A program made the position numbers and the translations under genes. Shown piece by piece: positions 1-10,436 of a stretch of DNA of 64,000 nucleotides. A model generated the notes under the pieces. It worked only from the letters and a program-made list of their open reading frames with translations. It was not told where the DNA came from and did not search any database. The stretch spans positions 4,326,670 to 4,390,669 of the forward strand of contig OX246747.1 in NCBI GenBank assembly GCA_945910005.1, written 5' to 3'. Each line of letters opens with the position of its first letter. The first letter of the stretch is position 1. This DNA is from Isoperla grammatica (lineage: Eukaryota > Arthropoda > Insecta > Plecoptera > Perlodidae).

Positions 1-1
1 G

Positions 2-211
2 ACAATTATTTCTGATCACAAAGCACTTACATTTTTGCTTCAATGTAAACTTGCGAGGGCGTGCCGGTGTAGACAGATCTCCTATGCCGTCGGGCCTCTT
101 CCCTATATTTCTCACTCAACGGTGACACTGCAAGGCCCCACCTGTTCGGTTCTGTCCGGAAACCTGAGGCACTGCCACCCACTAGTGATGCGCTGCCCTA
201 TCTCATCTTGA
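2..211 (+). pseudogene. Possible retroelement RNase H fragment at window edge
   Basis: A short open stretch running in from the window edge reads SDHKALTFLL in frame 2. This resembles the (T/S)DHKAL..LL motif at the end of the RNase H domain of Ty3/gypsy polyproteins. The rest of the stretch, to the stop near 211, is not recognisable. The match is short, so the call is weak. The neighbour to the right (306-527) belongs to a different kind of element. Confidence 0.25.
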
Positions 212-305
212 GGAGTCATTACCAAGTAAGTAATATCTTTTCTAGAATAATATCCAGTCCCATCACCCAAAAGCCCATGTATGTACATTTCAGGTTCGCG
301 TATGA

Positions 306-527
306 GAGCACGCACATCAGCCAGATGTCCACCTCTTTTCTCCAGATGAGTGTGGGTGGAAGTTGGAGAACGGTGCTCTGCTACCATTATTAATTACGCT
401 AGAACCCATCCCCAAAGCTTGCACTGACAAAATAACTTGTGGATGCAAGACCCAGTGCGCAACCAGGACCTGTGGATGCCGGAAGTTTAAATTGGTATGC
501 ACAAAAATCTGCAAATGCAGAGGATGA
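306..527 (+). pseudogene. C-terminal fragment of a cysteine-rich transposon protein
   Basis: This is a 73-codon open segment after an in-frame stop at 303-305, ending in TGA at 525-527. It contains CGWKLENGALLP followed by a cysteine-rich tail of CxC and C-x3-C pairs (ITCGCKTQC, TCGCRKFKLVC, CKC). The order W-x-W/CGWK, a short spacer ending in a small residue plus C, then C.CK..C....C.C.K..L.CT..C.C, is what I remember as the C-terminus of a large group of uncharacterised transposon-borne proteins in cnidarians, molluscs and arthropods. The first part of the protein is not present. The subterminal repeats at 675-1525 lie downstream in the same orientation and probably belong to the same element. 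Role in transposition is inferred only. Confidence 0.5.
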
Positions 528-1655
528 TGCATCAGTGTGAATGTTGATTAGACACACAGTGTTTACATTAAACGTTTTGGCTGTGATTGTTGCGTGGTCT
601 TTATTATTTGTTACTAAATACCTTTTCCTGCCACTTTAGACCCATCTTCTATCCCATTAAAAAGTCGCTATTTTGGCCACCATCTTGAATCTTTGGTTAC
701 CGTTCAAACTTTCGAGGTGTCAACACCAATTTTCGCATTCGGCAAGCGCGAATTAGCCTATAAAACATGTGGACTAGATCGTTAGACGTGTTAGATATCG
801 AAATACCGACGTCATCCTGGCCGCCATCTTGAATTTTTGGTTTGCGGTACAGAGTGTGAAGTGTTAAAAGCAATTTTCGTACTCAGCATGGTCGAATCAG
901 TCTATTAACATATGGTTTAGCTCGTAATCGTACGAGATAAACAAAATCAAAACAACGACGCCATCTTGACCGCCATCTTGAATATCTAGTTTTCGGTTAC
1001 AATTTTGAGGTTACAACAACAATTTGCGGTTGTATCAGAGTCAAATTATAGTCTAACGACATGGACTAATAAGTCAGGTGTGCGAGATATACAAAATAAA
1101 AAATACGAAGCCATCTTCCTGCCCAGGGACTGCTACCTTATCGTGGTGGGCAGGTTTGCGTGCTTTGTTGATCCCGAGAGCTATGCCGGCGGAAGCGTAT
1201 GCTTCTGGTAGGGCCACCCAAGCCGGACTGGTCGAGGAGGAGAAGTCAGACGAAGTGCAGTCCACACCCCAATCCCCTTTCCCCCCACTGTCCCATTGAA
1301 TATTTCTCCTCCCACTTGGCCCTGCCCTCCCTTGCTGGACTCCCGTATGACGACTCACACGACGTACAATGGATCTGATTCGGATGTGGCTCTATTCTTC
1401 ATTGTCATCTTTCTCATCTTCATTATCACCCGCTCATCGTCTCGATTAGCCATCGTTGCATAAATATGAGACGTTAAGCCCCATTAATCAATCATCACGA
1501 AGCCATCTTGACCGCCATCTTGAATGACGGGCTTCCTGTCCACATTTCGAGATGTCAACAGAGATTTCATTCAGCATGGTCAAATTAGTCTAAAAACACT
1601 TGTTGACAAAATGTTACACATTTTGCTTCTTGCATCACTCAGGACGAGAAATTGG
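528..1655 (+). repeat. Subterminal repeat region with CCGCCATCTTGAAT units
   Basis: Four diverged units of about 145-160 bp are marked by the motif ggcc(a/g)ccatcttgaat at 675-690, 819-834, 968-983 and 1510-1525 (the last displaced by a 379-bp retroposon). Between the motifs, units share runs such as cgagg-tgtcaac and cagcatggtc-aat. The region ends near 1655, where sequence homologous to the introns upstream of exons A2 and A3 begins. It is probably the right subterminal part of a DNA transposon whose protein tail is at 306-527. No coding potential is seen in 528-674. Confidence 0.6.
1118..1496 (-). mobile_element. Composite retroposon, type I tail (copy 1)
   Basis: A 379-bp copy on the minus strand. 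Its head reads TTGATTGATTAATGGGGC then TTAACGTCTCATA, and its tail ends GTCCCTGGGCAGG. It is flanked by a 13-bp target-site duplication, acgaagccatctt, at 1105-1117 and 1497-1509, which splits one subterminal repeat of the host transposon. Target-site duplications of 12-14 bp imply mobilisation by LINE machinery. I found no convincing pol III A/B box pair, so I call it a retroposon rather than a tRNA-type SINE. Confidence 0.8.
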
Positions 1656-1889
1656 CCTTGTCTATACATAGCGATCTTGAAATGTGGCTGAATAACGTAT
1701 TTTTTTCTGGTTGTTTGGAACTACACCTTATAACCACGAGCTTAGAATATTACTATTACCCGATTTATTACTGCAGTGGTTCCCAACATGTTTTGTCTCA
1801 AGGCACCCTAAGCTTCCATTCAGAGCTTGGTACAACTGGTTATACTTTTCCAAACGGTAAATTCTTGCGTGAAGACAAGAAAATGCAAT
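1656..1889 (+). repeat. Duplicated intron upstream of exon A (unit 1, left part)
   Basis: Intron sequence homologous to 27,056-27,290 and 36,985-37,215, sharing tgcagtggttcccaac, ggcacc-taagctt and tccaaacggt. In units 2 and 3 this runs straight on to the exon A acceptor. Here it is split after gacaagaaaatgcaat by a LINE insertion and resumes near 4250. Confidence 0.75.
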
Positions 1890-1923
1890 TGTATTTAAAG
1901 ATGGAAAAACATGCTGCAGTGAT

Positions 1924-4025
1924 ATGGAGTTAAGCAAAAAAATTAATAAGTACATTGTTGAGAGTGTTGAAGAAATTAGTGCTAGTATTGTAAATGATGA
2001 TAAGTACATAAATGTAATAGGAAACAATGAGTGGCCTATGCCCGAAAAGCCGGAAGGTTTAAACTTTGATACATTTCAGGAGATCACACTAAAGGACCTT
2101 AAAAGAATCATTAGTGAATTTAAAAATAGTAAATGTAGCCCAGATGGGATTGATATAAAGTTACTGAAGGAGTCATTTGATGTATATGGTGAAGAGTTAT
2201 TGAAACTAATTAATCTGTCGTTGTCAGAAGGGAAGTTATATAACGGATGGAAATGCTCAACAGTTATACCTATACCCAAAAAACAAAAAGTTACAAAGCC
2301 AGAAGAACTAAGACCAATTAATTTGCTTCCTATAGTCGATAAAGTAATAGAAAAATGGGTGCATAAACAAGTGTGTAGATATTTTGAAGATAACAATTTG
2401 TTCTACCAATTCCAGTCAGGTTTTAGAAAAGGTAAATCAACAGAATCTGCGCTGCAATTAGTGATGTCTAACTGGAGGGTTGAAATGAACCAAGGCAACG
2501 CTATTGTTACCGTGATGCTTGACCTAAAACGTGCCTTCGAAGTGGTTGACAGAAAAATATTAATAGAGAAACTTAAGATGTATGGTATAGGTGGTAAGGT
2601 ATTGAAGTGGTTCCTTGATTATCTAAATGGAAGATTCCAGAAAACTAAAATAAAAACATGTGTATCTAATGAGCAAGAATGCAATATAGGGGTCCCACAG
2701 GGATCAGTGTTGGGAGGTTTTCTATTCTTAATTTTTATAAACGATTTACCGTTGTGCTGTAAGAATGTTTTTGTGAAGTTATTTGCTGATGATGCGTTGG
2801 TTTACATTACGGGTACGGACATCAATGACCTGTGTGAGAAAATGAATGTAGCATTGCAGAAAATTGAAAAATGGTTCCTAAAAAATAGACTGAAACTAAA
2901 TGTAGAGAAGACATGTGCTATGTGTATATCCAACTCGTGCAGTAAAGAAAGAAAACTGAAAAATGCCTGTTATACAAATATTGTAGTTGGAGGGGAGGTA
3001 ATTATTTTTCAAGATAGTGTAAAATACTTAGGAGTAATTATCGATAAAACATTAACTTTTAATGAGCATGTAGATTATATTTGTAAGAAGATTGCAAAAA
3101 AAATTGGAGTGTTGATTGATGATTGATTAATGGGGCTTAACGTCTCATATTTATGCAACGATGGCTAATCGAGACGATGAGCGGGTGATCATGAAGATGA
3201 GAAAGATGATAATGAAGAAGAAAGCCACATCCGAATCAGATCCATTACGTCGCGTGAGTTGTCATACGGGAGTCCAGCAAGGGAGGGCAGGGCCAAGTGG
3301 GAGGAGAAATATTCAATGGGACAGTGTGGGGGAAAGGGGATTGGGGTGTGGACTGCACTTCGTCTGACTTCTCCTCCTTGACCAGTCTGGCTTGGGTGGC
3401 CCTACCAGAAGCATACGCTTCCGCCGGCATAGCTCTCGGGATGAACAAAGCACGCAAACCTGCCCACCACGATAAGGTGGCAGTCCCTGGGCAGGCAATT
3501 GGAGTGTTGAAAAGAAGTGGTAGTACACTTTCAATGTGGGCAAAGCTACTTATTTACAAAACAATAATAGCACCCCACTTTGAATATGCTGCTACAATAA
3601 TGTTTAGCATGAGTAGAACAAATTTTGAGCGATTACAGAAACTTCAATGTAAAGCAATGAGAATTATATTATGTTGTGGTATAAGAACCAGCAGGAATTT
3701 GATGCTGCAAACATTGCATTTTATGTCTGTGGAACAAAGGATTCAATACAGAACTATTATGTTCTTAAATTATTGCATAACTACTAAGGAAGAAAATTAT
3801 TTTAAGAAATGTATTATCAAAAAGTCGTCAATACATAAACATGAAACAAGAAACTGTAACACAATACACCTGCAAAATCAACAGTTCACGAATGCGCAAA
3901 AATCAATTTTTGTCAATGGTATTAAATTGTATAACAGAATGGGCAGTATAGGGCAAATGACAGGTGGTAAGTTTAGAAGGCATGTAGTGGAATTTGTTAA
4001 AAGAGAATTCCCACTGGGAGTATAA
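1924..4025 (+). pseudogene. Reverse transcriptase coding region, interrupted
   Basis: The left part encodes fingers and palm with both catalytic segments (D in LDLKRAF; ADD in FADDA). A 381-bp insertion with 14-bp duplication aattggagtgttga (3102-3115 and 3497-3510) separates the palm from the C-terminal part, which starts again at IGVLKRSG and ends with a stop at 4023-4025. Apart from the insertion the frame is open, so the LINE copy was young when it was hit. The open frame starting at 3297 inside the retroposon is an accidental fusion, not a gene start. Confidence 0.75.
3116..3496 (+). mobile_element. Composite retroposon, type I tail (copy 2), inside LINE
   Basis: Full-length copy starting ttgatgattgattaatgg and ending ctgggcagg, bounded by the perfect 14-bp duplication aattggagtgttga. 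The nested position shows it is younger than the LINE it sits in. It is the best copy from which to define the element's true ends. Confidence 0.88.
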
Positions 4026-4249
4026 ATAATGCCTTAGTTGTGATAAATATGTAATGAAAGTCTGTAGGCATAGGGTAACCTAAATTGTGTTTTTCTTATT
4101 TTTATATGTATAACTAATAATATTATATGATGTATTGCTTAATATATGTCTAGTGTGTAATATATAATGTATAATGTGTAATGCAAAAAGTGCTACTAGC
4201 TCCAACCGAGCTATAAGAAATAAAGAATACAATACAAATACAATACAAT

Positions 4250-4316
4250 CATTTCACTTCCCGTCTTCGAAAGTGTGGAATACATACAACTTGTTGTGTT
4301 GTTCTGTCGCCTGCAG
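4250..4316 (+). promoter_or_regulatory. Branch/acceptor region upstream of exon A1
   Basis: The T-rich run ttgttgtgttgttctgtcgcctgcag leads to the acceptor AG at 4315-4316. The same sequence precedes exon A3, and a close version precedes A2, so the splice signal has been conserved in all three units. Confidence 0.7.
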
Positions 4317-4646
4317 ACTACCAGTTCAACAAAGTGGTGGAAGTGGAATCCAGGACGCCGATCGTCCTACCTGGCCGCGACCTGAACCTCATGTGCAAAG
4401 GTCCCGAGTCCGCGAGCACCTGCATCATAGAATTGAATGATCTGCCTCGACTCAACTGTTATGAAGATGCCCTATGTCCTCACTCGCGGCCTCCCCAGGT
4501 CTACGCTGGAAGGAGGGTACAGACGGGCGAGTGTGAGCTCAGACTTACCAACGTGTCGGAGCTAAATAATGGACCTGCCCTCTGTCACATGGAGGATGAC
4601 ACCATCACCGTCAAGGGTGTTGGATTCATCAGCATTATTGTCGCTG
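4317..4646 (+). CDS. Ig-like domain exon A1
   Basis: A 330-bp exon, phase 1 at both ends: acceptor ctgcag before 4317, donor G|gtgagtaag after 4646. It encodes one V-type Ig-like domain of about 110 residues. Counting the split Asp as 1, cysteines lie at 27, 36, 48, 54, 73 and 90. The pattern LNLMC...C at a spacing of 9, then TGECELRLTNVSELNNG-x3-C, matches the B-strand, C-strand and E/F-strand positions of an Ig fold, with C27-C90 as the expected core disulfide and C36-C73 as a likely second one. There is no Trp at the usual C-strand site. It is nearly identical to A3. It is extracellular by family logic; the parent gene is not identified. Confidence 0.8.
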
Positions 4647-6116
4647 GTGAGTAAGTCTACAGAGACTTCGTTAACAAGAGGTTATGGCGGGTTTGGGTCG
4701 GCCCGGAAGTAGCTGATTCCAACGTACTTTGTTGGATAATATTATGACGTCTAGAGGAAGAACTTAAAGAGATAGTCAGGTGAAAAACTAAAAAACTATC
4801 ATTTGTACATGTCCACCCTGAAATATGGAAATCATGACTAAGGTCCGGTATTATAACGCCCGGCTAAACGTTAAGCACTGGGCTAACTTGTTTTTCCCAT
4901 GAAACCACGCTTAGGATTGGTGGTTGCCATGGAGAAAACAAGTAGGCGGTAGGCTAAGTATTTAGCCGGGCGTTATAAAACCCGACCTAAAAGATACCAT
5001 AATTTAAAAGCAGGCGGTTTGCAATTAAAGAAAACACGATTTTTTGGCTTGTTGCTTCCAGGTAGCACAGTGCAACTTTTATCATGGTAGTTCCCATTTA
5101 CAAAAAAATGTGGCATTGAGATAGTAAAACCACCGATAAAATTGGGCACTTATCGAAAATCTATTGAGTTTAAATGTGCATCGTTTCTCTACCGATAACA
5201 TGCTTTCTAGGACGAAGATGTACTTCTACAAAATGCCCTGCAATAAATTTGTTTGTGACTTGATGTGTCGAAAAGTTTCAATCTGTTTTGAACGGCACTG
5301 TACGCAGTCGCCGATTGTTGTGGCTGGTCTCGTATTACACAATGAATGCTCTGTCTATCGGGAAGGTGCTAGCGAGCTCAGAACCGATACAGCTGTACCA
5401 CGCGTTGAAAGAAAAATGCAGCAGAGCTGGCGAAGGGAATCTAGTAGAATAGCTAAATGTTCACTATTTTTTTTTGCATTGAAGCAAGCTATATCAATTT
5501 TATTTTACACATTACTGAATTTCATGCACTTATGACTCATTGATGATTTGTTAGTTTTTCACTTGACTACCTTTTTAAAGAACGGGAAAAGGAGAAGGAA
5601 AAGTTTAAAATGGGGGTGGAAAGGAAAGGGTGGGAAAGTATAACTCATTTAGTCGCACCTTACGATAAGCAAGTCAACCCTAGAATAATTCTATCCCGGG
5701 CTTAGACAGGATGGTATTGATAAATAAGACAATTGTTATTTAAACATAGACTCCGATTTCGATCCAACCGTAGGGATTTGCCTGTTTCATGCACGATGAT
5801 TCAACGAAAATCAACAGATTACTGGCGTTCTTTCAAACACACCCAGAAGTGTGTTTTCTATTGTGGAGTGACCCAGCCTCACTACTACGTCAACTCTGTG
5901 CTGGATCGCATTTTATAATTACTGAACCTGTTTCAGGTAGATATTAGGATATTGATTTATTTGGTGTTTTACAACATTACCAAATGTTTTGTAATGCGGT
6001 ATACAATGGCGCACCCGGGCCGGGGTGGTTGAGGGGTAGGTTTAATGGAGGTTACAACACGCCCCCTCTTTCCCTCAGAGCCCCCGAAACTCACTTTTAT
6101 GATTTTCTTTTTAAAG
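4647..6116 (+). repeat. Duplicated intron downstream of exon A (unit 1)
   Basis: Intron homologous to 27,673-28,870 and 37,591-38,500. It contains a MITE (4842-4987) and a conserved block at 5164-5460. That block has a 123-codon open frame here, but the frame is broken in unit 2 and cut short in unit 3, so it is not protein coding. At 5630-5720 lies a diverged tail reading agtcgcaccttacgataagca and tatcccgggc, resembling the type II tail of the composite retroposon. No gene is seen. Confidence 0.7.
4842..4987. mobile_element. PIF/Harbinger-type MITE, family 1 (copy 1)
   Basis: A 146-bp element with inverted ends GGTCCGGTATTATAACGCCC and (reversed) GGTCGGGTTTTATAACGCCC. It is flanked by TAA at 4839-4841 and 4988-4990. 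The homologous intron of unit 2 shows the empty site gactaaaagata, which proves the insertion and its 3-bp duplication. A TWA target-site duplication is the mark of PIF/Harbinger. Confidence 0.85.
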
Positions 6117-6515
6117 AGCTTGTATATTTTACTACATCACAATAACCTGTAATAATAACAGAGCTTGTTTATTTTACTACATCACAATAACCTGTAATAA
6201 TAAAAGAGCTTTATTATTTTACTACATAACAATCACCTGTAATAATAACAGAGCTTGTTTATTTTACTACATCACAATAACCTGTAATAATAACAGAGCT
6301 TTATTATTTTACTACATCACAATAACCTGTAATAATAACAGAGCTTGTTTATTTTACTACATCACAATAACCTTTAATAATAACAGAGCTTGTTTATTTT
6401 ACTACATCACAATAACCTTTAATAATAACAGAGCTTGTTTATTTTACTACATCACAATAACCTGTAATAATAACAGAGCCTGATTATTTTACTACATTAT
6501 AATAACCTGTAATTA
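6117..6515 (+). repeat. 45-bp minisatellite in A-B intron (unit 1)
   Basis: About nine tandem units of 43-45 bp: agcttgtttattttactaca, then tcacaataacctgtaataat, then aacag. Shorter arrays of the same unit lie at 28,880-28,975 and 38,510-38,803, so array length differs between the three gene units. Confidence 0.85.
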
Positions 6516-6734
6516 CCAACCACATCGTAGTAACCCCTGACGAGGCCCTGAATACTTTATCCTAATGCCAAGGAGGCTCAACACGATTACATAATAACTA
6601 AAGTTTAAGACTAAAAGTTGAAACTAGAGAATTACGTTAGGCCGTTCACAAAATCAAAAAATGTATTAGAAAAAAGAAGTCGTGAAGACAGTTGATAGGT
6701 CTAAAGATCGAAAGTTCATAGCACTCATGTTTAT

Positions 6735-7464
6735 TGTTTCCACTGTGGCGACAACGGGCAACATGTTGCTATTTGTAGTATGCGGCATGTTTCCAGTGCG
6801 TCAAAATTTGTGTGACATGCTACAAGTGTTGCCCCATTTAGCATGCGCTACTTGTGGAGACGTGTAGCAAACCACAAACGTATTTTCACCTAGGCAACAG
6901 TTGTCTGGCTGACTTCTGCACTGTCACATGTCGTTGAAGTCGTTTGCCTGGGAATATCGGTATCAAGAAGGAAAGTAAGGAGGTCATAACCGAACCACAA
7001 ATTTCCTTTCAGTGGAGAAGCACCAATACTTTTCATTTTCTCAATTCTTTTGCGTTCTCGATGGAAAGCTGAACGCATATAAGTCTTTTTTTCTTCAGTT
7101 CCTCGACATTACACTCATGTTTCTCTGAGAGTCGTTTCAATGCATCCATTTTTACTTGTTTTTAAAATCTTGGCAAGTTACATTTCATAAGTCTGGAGCA
7201 TTGTGATAATTTTCAATAAACTGTACAGTTTTCTCACTTTACCACTCTATCTTGTCGCATCTATCCACCCACTGCTGGATCCAGGCCGACACTGACGCAT
7301 GCGGCGTGATTGTGGGCCCGACAGGTCGCGACACGTCGCATGCCACACGGCCGCATGCTACATGACGCACCGTGTTGACTCAGTTGAAAACCGACTGCTG
7401 TGTGCGACAATGTCGCGTGTTGCATGTCGCCCAAATGTTGCCTCAGTGGAAACCAGGCTTTAGT
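6735..7464 (+). mobile_element. Internally deleted PIF/Harbinger remnant (unit 1)
   Basis: The ends are gtttccactgtggcgacaac on the left and, reversed, gtttccactgaggcaacatt on the right, both followed by hexamers related to gacatgcaac. The middle is a deleted version of the longer copies at 29,214-31,430 and 42,182-43,950, which hold transposase N-terminal sequence. Here only non-coding remains are seen. The three copies sit at the same place in each unit, so the insertion predates duplication of the locus. Confidence 0.6.
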
Positions 7465-8241
7465 GTAACAACCAATCAGCAACAAATGAAGCTTAGACTA
7501 TTAGTCATTAATGAAAACGTATCTTAGTTATTCAACTTTAAACATTCCTAGTTAAGTATTTAAATGAGCGTTAGTTAATCAACATTTATCTTAGTTTTTA
7601 ACACAGTTTCAAGCATATAATATGATGTAGCATATTTTTCATGATTAGAAAATAACCACAATAGCAATAACATTTGATACTATGCTAGGTTTTTGATCCC
7701 CCCTCCCCAAAACCAAATTCTGCGTGCGCTATTGCGTTAGGGCCAGTTTCATAAAACTTTAAACTGGCGATTTTCTGTGAATCGGAGATCAAATATAGCG
7801 CCAGGTAGACCACGATGCATTTTGTATGTAATGTTTGTTGAAACCATGGTAACCAATCCGAGATTAGTAAATCGACGGATTAAAAAGTTTGGTGAATTCG
7901 GACCTGAGTCATGTGTGTCATAGAACACATAAGCTGATTTGTCACTTGAGCTACCCAGTCTTCCTATTTTACCCAGGGACCAAACGGCCAAGCAGATTGG
8001 AAGAAAAGGGATACGTGGAAGGAACTACGTTTATTAAGGAATAGACGGGATAAAGGCAAATAGGAGAACATAATTTGTTCGCCTCCGACGAACGGCATAT
8101 TCGCCACTGGTTCAAATTCTTTTCCTGTCCCAGACGGGGCTTAAGGAACTACATAAGTAAACATTAAGTAAGCACTATTGCATCAGCATGAGAGTAGCCA
8201 GCTTAGGACCAGTCTGTCACTATTTCTCCTCCACGATTCAG
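7465..8241 (+). repeat. Duplicated intron upstream of exon B1
   Basis: Homologous to 31,431-32,151 and 43,951-44,722. It contains a MITE at about 7740-7910. The pyrimidine tract and acceptor are actatttctcctccacgattcag, ending at 8241. No coding sequence is apparent before the exon. Confidence 0.7.
7740..7910. mobile_element. PIF/Harbinger-type MITE, family 2 (unit 1 copy)
   Basis: The left end GGGCCAGTTTCAT pairs imperfectly with the right end ...TTTGGTGAATTCGGACC. In unit 3 the same element has TTA on both sides (44,217-44,219 and 44,388-44,390). It is present in all three units (also about 31,643-31,815 and 44,220-44,387), so it was in the ancestral unit. Confidence 0.6.
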
Positions 8242-8580
8242 CCAATCCTGCCACGCTGGTTCTCAAAGTCGAGCAAGGAAACCCCCTGAAAGCCTTGTGC
8301 CATGTGGACGGAGGACGCCCGGTGCCAAACATCACGTGGTACGTCGGCAACAAGGTGGTGCGCGACGACCGGGTGGACGATAAGCCGTCGAGCTACCAGG
8401 ACGAGTGGAAGTGGCCGTGGGACGTACAACCGCACATGCAGAGCCTGGTGTACGTGCCCCAGCCGGGGGACGAAGCTAGGTTGCTGAGATGCGTAGTGAC
8501 CCACGTGGCTCTCGAGGAACCGTTAGAGGTGACCGCTACCATCGCTCGGAGCGATCTTGGGGATCGGGTCGGTGGTCCCG
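8242..8580 (+). CDS. Ig-like domain exon B1
   Basis: A 339-bp exon, phase 1-1: acceptor attcag before 8242, donor G|gtgagtgac after 8580. The 113-residue domain has the classic C2-type core: Cys20, Trp33 in PNITWYVG, and Cys84 in ARLLRCVVTH. The CHVDGGRPVPNITWY segment is typical of CD80-like/second Ig domains of invertebrate adhesion proteins. Asn30 is an N-glycosylation sequon (NIT). Compared with B2-B4, this copy has Leu19 for Trp and Ser50 for Trp. It lies 3.6 kb downstream of A1 and would join to it in frame. Confidence 0.85.
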
Positions 8581-8745
8581 GTGAGTGACGTACCTGTATA
8601 ACAGTCAGTTGTTTCAATGGTAAATTTAATAGTCTGCTGTCCCGTTCCAATCTGGTATAGAATTCTATGAGGGGGTTATACATATTTCTCAAATATTTTC
8701 TTGGTCGTCGTGGTACTGGTACATTCAATGATTAGATGAGCGTAG
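8581..8745 (+). repeat. Start of B-downstream intron (unit 1, B1)
   Basis: Shares gtacctgtata-cagtcagt, gtcaatggtaaattta and ttctcaaatattttcttggt with the introns after B2, B3 and B4. About 75 bp present in other copies is deleted here. Confidence 0.7.
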
Positions 8746-8804
8746 CAAAGTGGAGTGTATCTCTCCATACAACTCGATCGGCGCTTTGTCTGTGTGTGTG
8801 TGTG

Positions 8805-8806
<2 letters not shown>

Positions 8807-8886
<80 letters not shown>

Positions 8887-8917
8887 TACTATTATTATTA
8901 TTACTACTACTATTATT
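8807..8917 (+). repeat. (TAT)n microsatellite
   Basis: About 110 bp of TAT/ATT repeat with a few TAC units, ending at the retroposon. The long Asn- or Leu-only open frames here are artefacts of the repeat. Confidence 0.95.
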
Positions 8918-9290
8918 GATTGATTGATTAATGGGGCTTAACGTCTCATATTTATGCAACGATGGCTAATCGAGACGATGAGCGGGTGATAATGAAGATG
9001 AGAAAGATGATAATGAAGCCACATCCCAATCAGATCCATTGTACGTCGCGTGAGTCGTCATACGGGAGTCCAGCAAGGGAGGGCAGGGCCAAGTGGGAGG
9101 AGAAATATTCAATGGGACAGTGGGGGGGAAAGGGGATTGGGGTGTGGACTGCACTTCGTCTGACTTCTCCTCCTCGACCAGTCCGGCTTGGGTGGCCCTA
9201 CCAGAAGCATACGCTTCCGCCGGCATAGCTCTCGGGATCAACAAAGCACGCAAACCCGCCCACCACGATAAGGTGGTAGTCCCTGGGCAG
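8918..9290 (+). mobile_element. Composite retroposon, type I tail (copy 3)
   Basis: Full-length copy from tgattgattgattaatgg to ccctgggcag, inserted into a (TAT)n tract which now continues on both sides. The target duplication cannot be seen inside the microsatellite. Confidence 0.82.
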
Positions 9291-9532
<242 letters not shown>

Positions 9533-9693
9533 GCGGTATTTTAGCGGTGTATCGCAGGGCCAATCTATTCGCCCTCTCAAGGTCGTTTGAAAGTGACGTC
9601 ACTGGCCAATGTGGCGGCCGTGCCGGGTTAACTTCTCTGCGAGACATTGGCGGTATCGCTGGAACGTTGATCACTTATCTCCTTCTAGCTGTT

Positions 9694-10358
9694 ATACTAT
9701 TCATTTTGAAGGAAAAACTTATAGGAAAGCGTATTTAATTTACATGCCGATAGTCATCATAAAGGTTATTTCAAAATTATAAACCCAGTAGTTAACTTGT
9801 TATAACAATCCACTCAAAAAATCGGGAAATGAGCAACATTTCTTATTGTTTTCTCATCTTAAATTGTTGAAAAACTAATGATCGGATTTTGACGGGAGTT
9901 CCTTCGGAACATGTACCAACAATGTGAGAAAATAAACAAATAACCTTTCTAGATAGAAAGTGCCCCAAACGAAAATTCATAGCATGCACTAACATGCAGG
10001 GTGCAGCGGTTGGACCTCAAAAGCAGCAGTTTGGGCCGTGAAACTACGCACCCTGCATGTTAGTGCATGCTATGAACTTTCGTTCGGGGCACTTTCTATC
10101 TAGAAAGTTTATTTGTTTAGTTTCTCACATTGTTGATTAATGTTCCAAAGGAACTCTCGTCAAAATCCGATCATTAGTGTTTAAACAATTTAAGTTGAGA
10201 AAACAATGAAAAATGTTGCTCAATTTCCGATTTTTTGCGTGAATTGTTATAACAAGTAAACTACTGGGTTTATAATTTTGAAATAACCTTTATGATGACT
10301 ATCGGCATGTAAATTAAATACGCTTTCCTATAAGTTTTCCCTTCAAAATGGATAGTAT
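9694..10358. repeat. 665-bp near-perfect palindrome (foldback element)
   Basis: The left arm begins tactattcattttgaagg and the right arm, reversed, tactatccattttgaagg. The arms of about 310 bp match almost throughout (for example gcatgcactaacatgcaggg near the centre) and are separated by a spacer of about 43 bp around 10,026. No open frame of note. It may be a large MITE or foldback transposon; a target duplication is not clear because the right side abuts a retroposon fragment. Confidence 0.85.
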
Positions 10359-10408
10359 CGTTGCATAAATATGAGACGTTAAGCCCCATTAATCAATCAA
10401 TCAATAAC
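10359..10408 (-). mobile_element. Composite retroposon head fragment
   Basis: Only the first ~50 bp of the composite retroposon, reversed: ttgcataaatatgagacgtt followed by aagccccattaatcaatcaa. It lies between the palindrome and exon B2. Confidence 0.75.
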
Positions 10409-10436
10409 AAGTCAGGTCCTCTCCTCCACGTTTCAG

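Larger units (their letters stand above)
1890..4249 (+). mobile_element. 5'-truncated LINE (Jockey/CR1-type) with nested retroposon
   Basis: The element holds RT sequence in one frame (1924-3126, resuming 3497-4025), interrupted only by the retroposon at 3116-3496. RT motifs are LRPINLLPIVDKVIEK, MLDLKRAFE, GVPQGSVLG and LFADDALVYI, followed by the thumb pattern KYLGVIID and LLIYKTIIAPHFEY. No endonuclease domain is left, so the copy is 5' truncated. There is no RNase H, which fits Jockey or CR1-like clades. The 3' end is an ATACA-rich tail at 4225-4249. Comparison with the empty site near 27,277 places the insertion after aaatgcaat in the intron upstream of exon A1. The copy is non-functional in its present form. 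Confidence 0.8.

Noticed and set aside
3297..4025. 242-codon ORF joining VDCTSSDF... to RT C-terminus
   Set aside because: Accidental fusion of retroposon sequence with the interrupted LINE frame.
5164..5535. 123-codon ORF in the A-B intron, repeated in other units
   Set aside because: The homologous frames in units 2 and 3 are broken, so conservation is by duplication and not by selection on protein.
8238..8728. Minus-strand ORFs opposite the B exons
   Set aside because: Shadows of the Ig exons; splice sites, Ig residues and phase all support the + strand.
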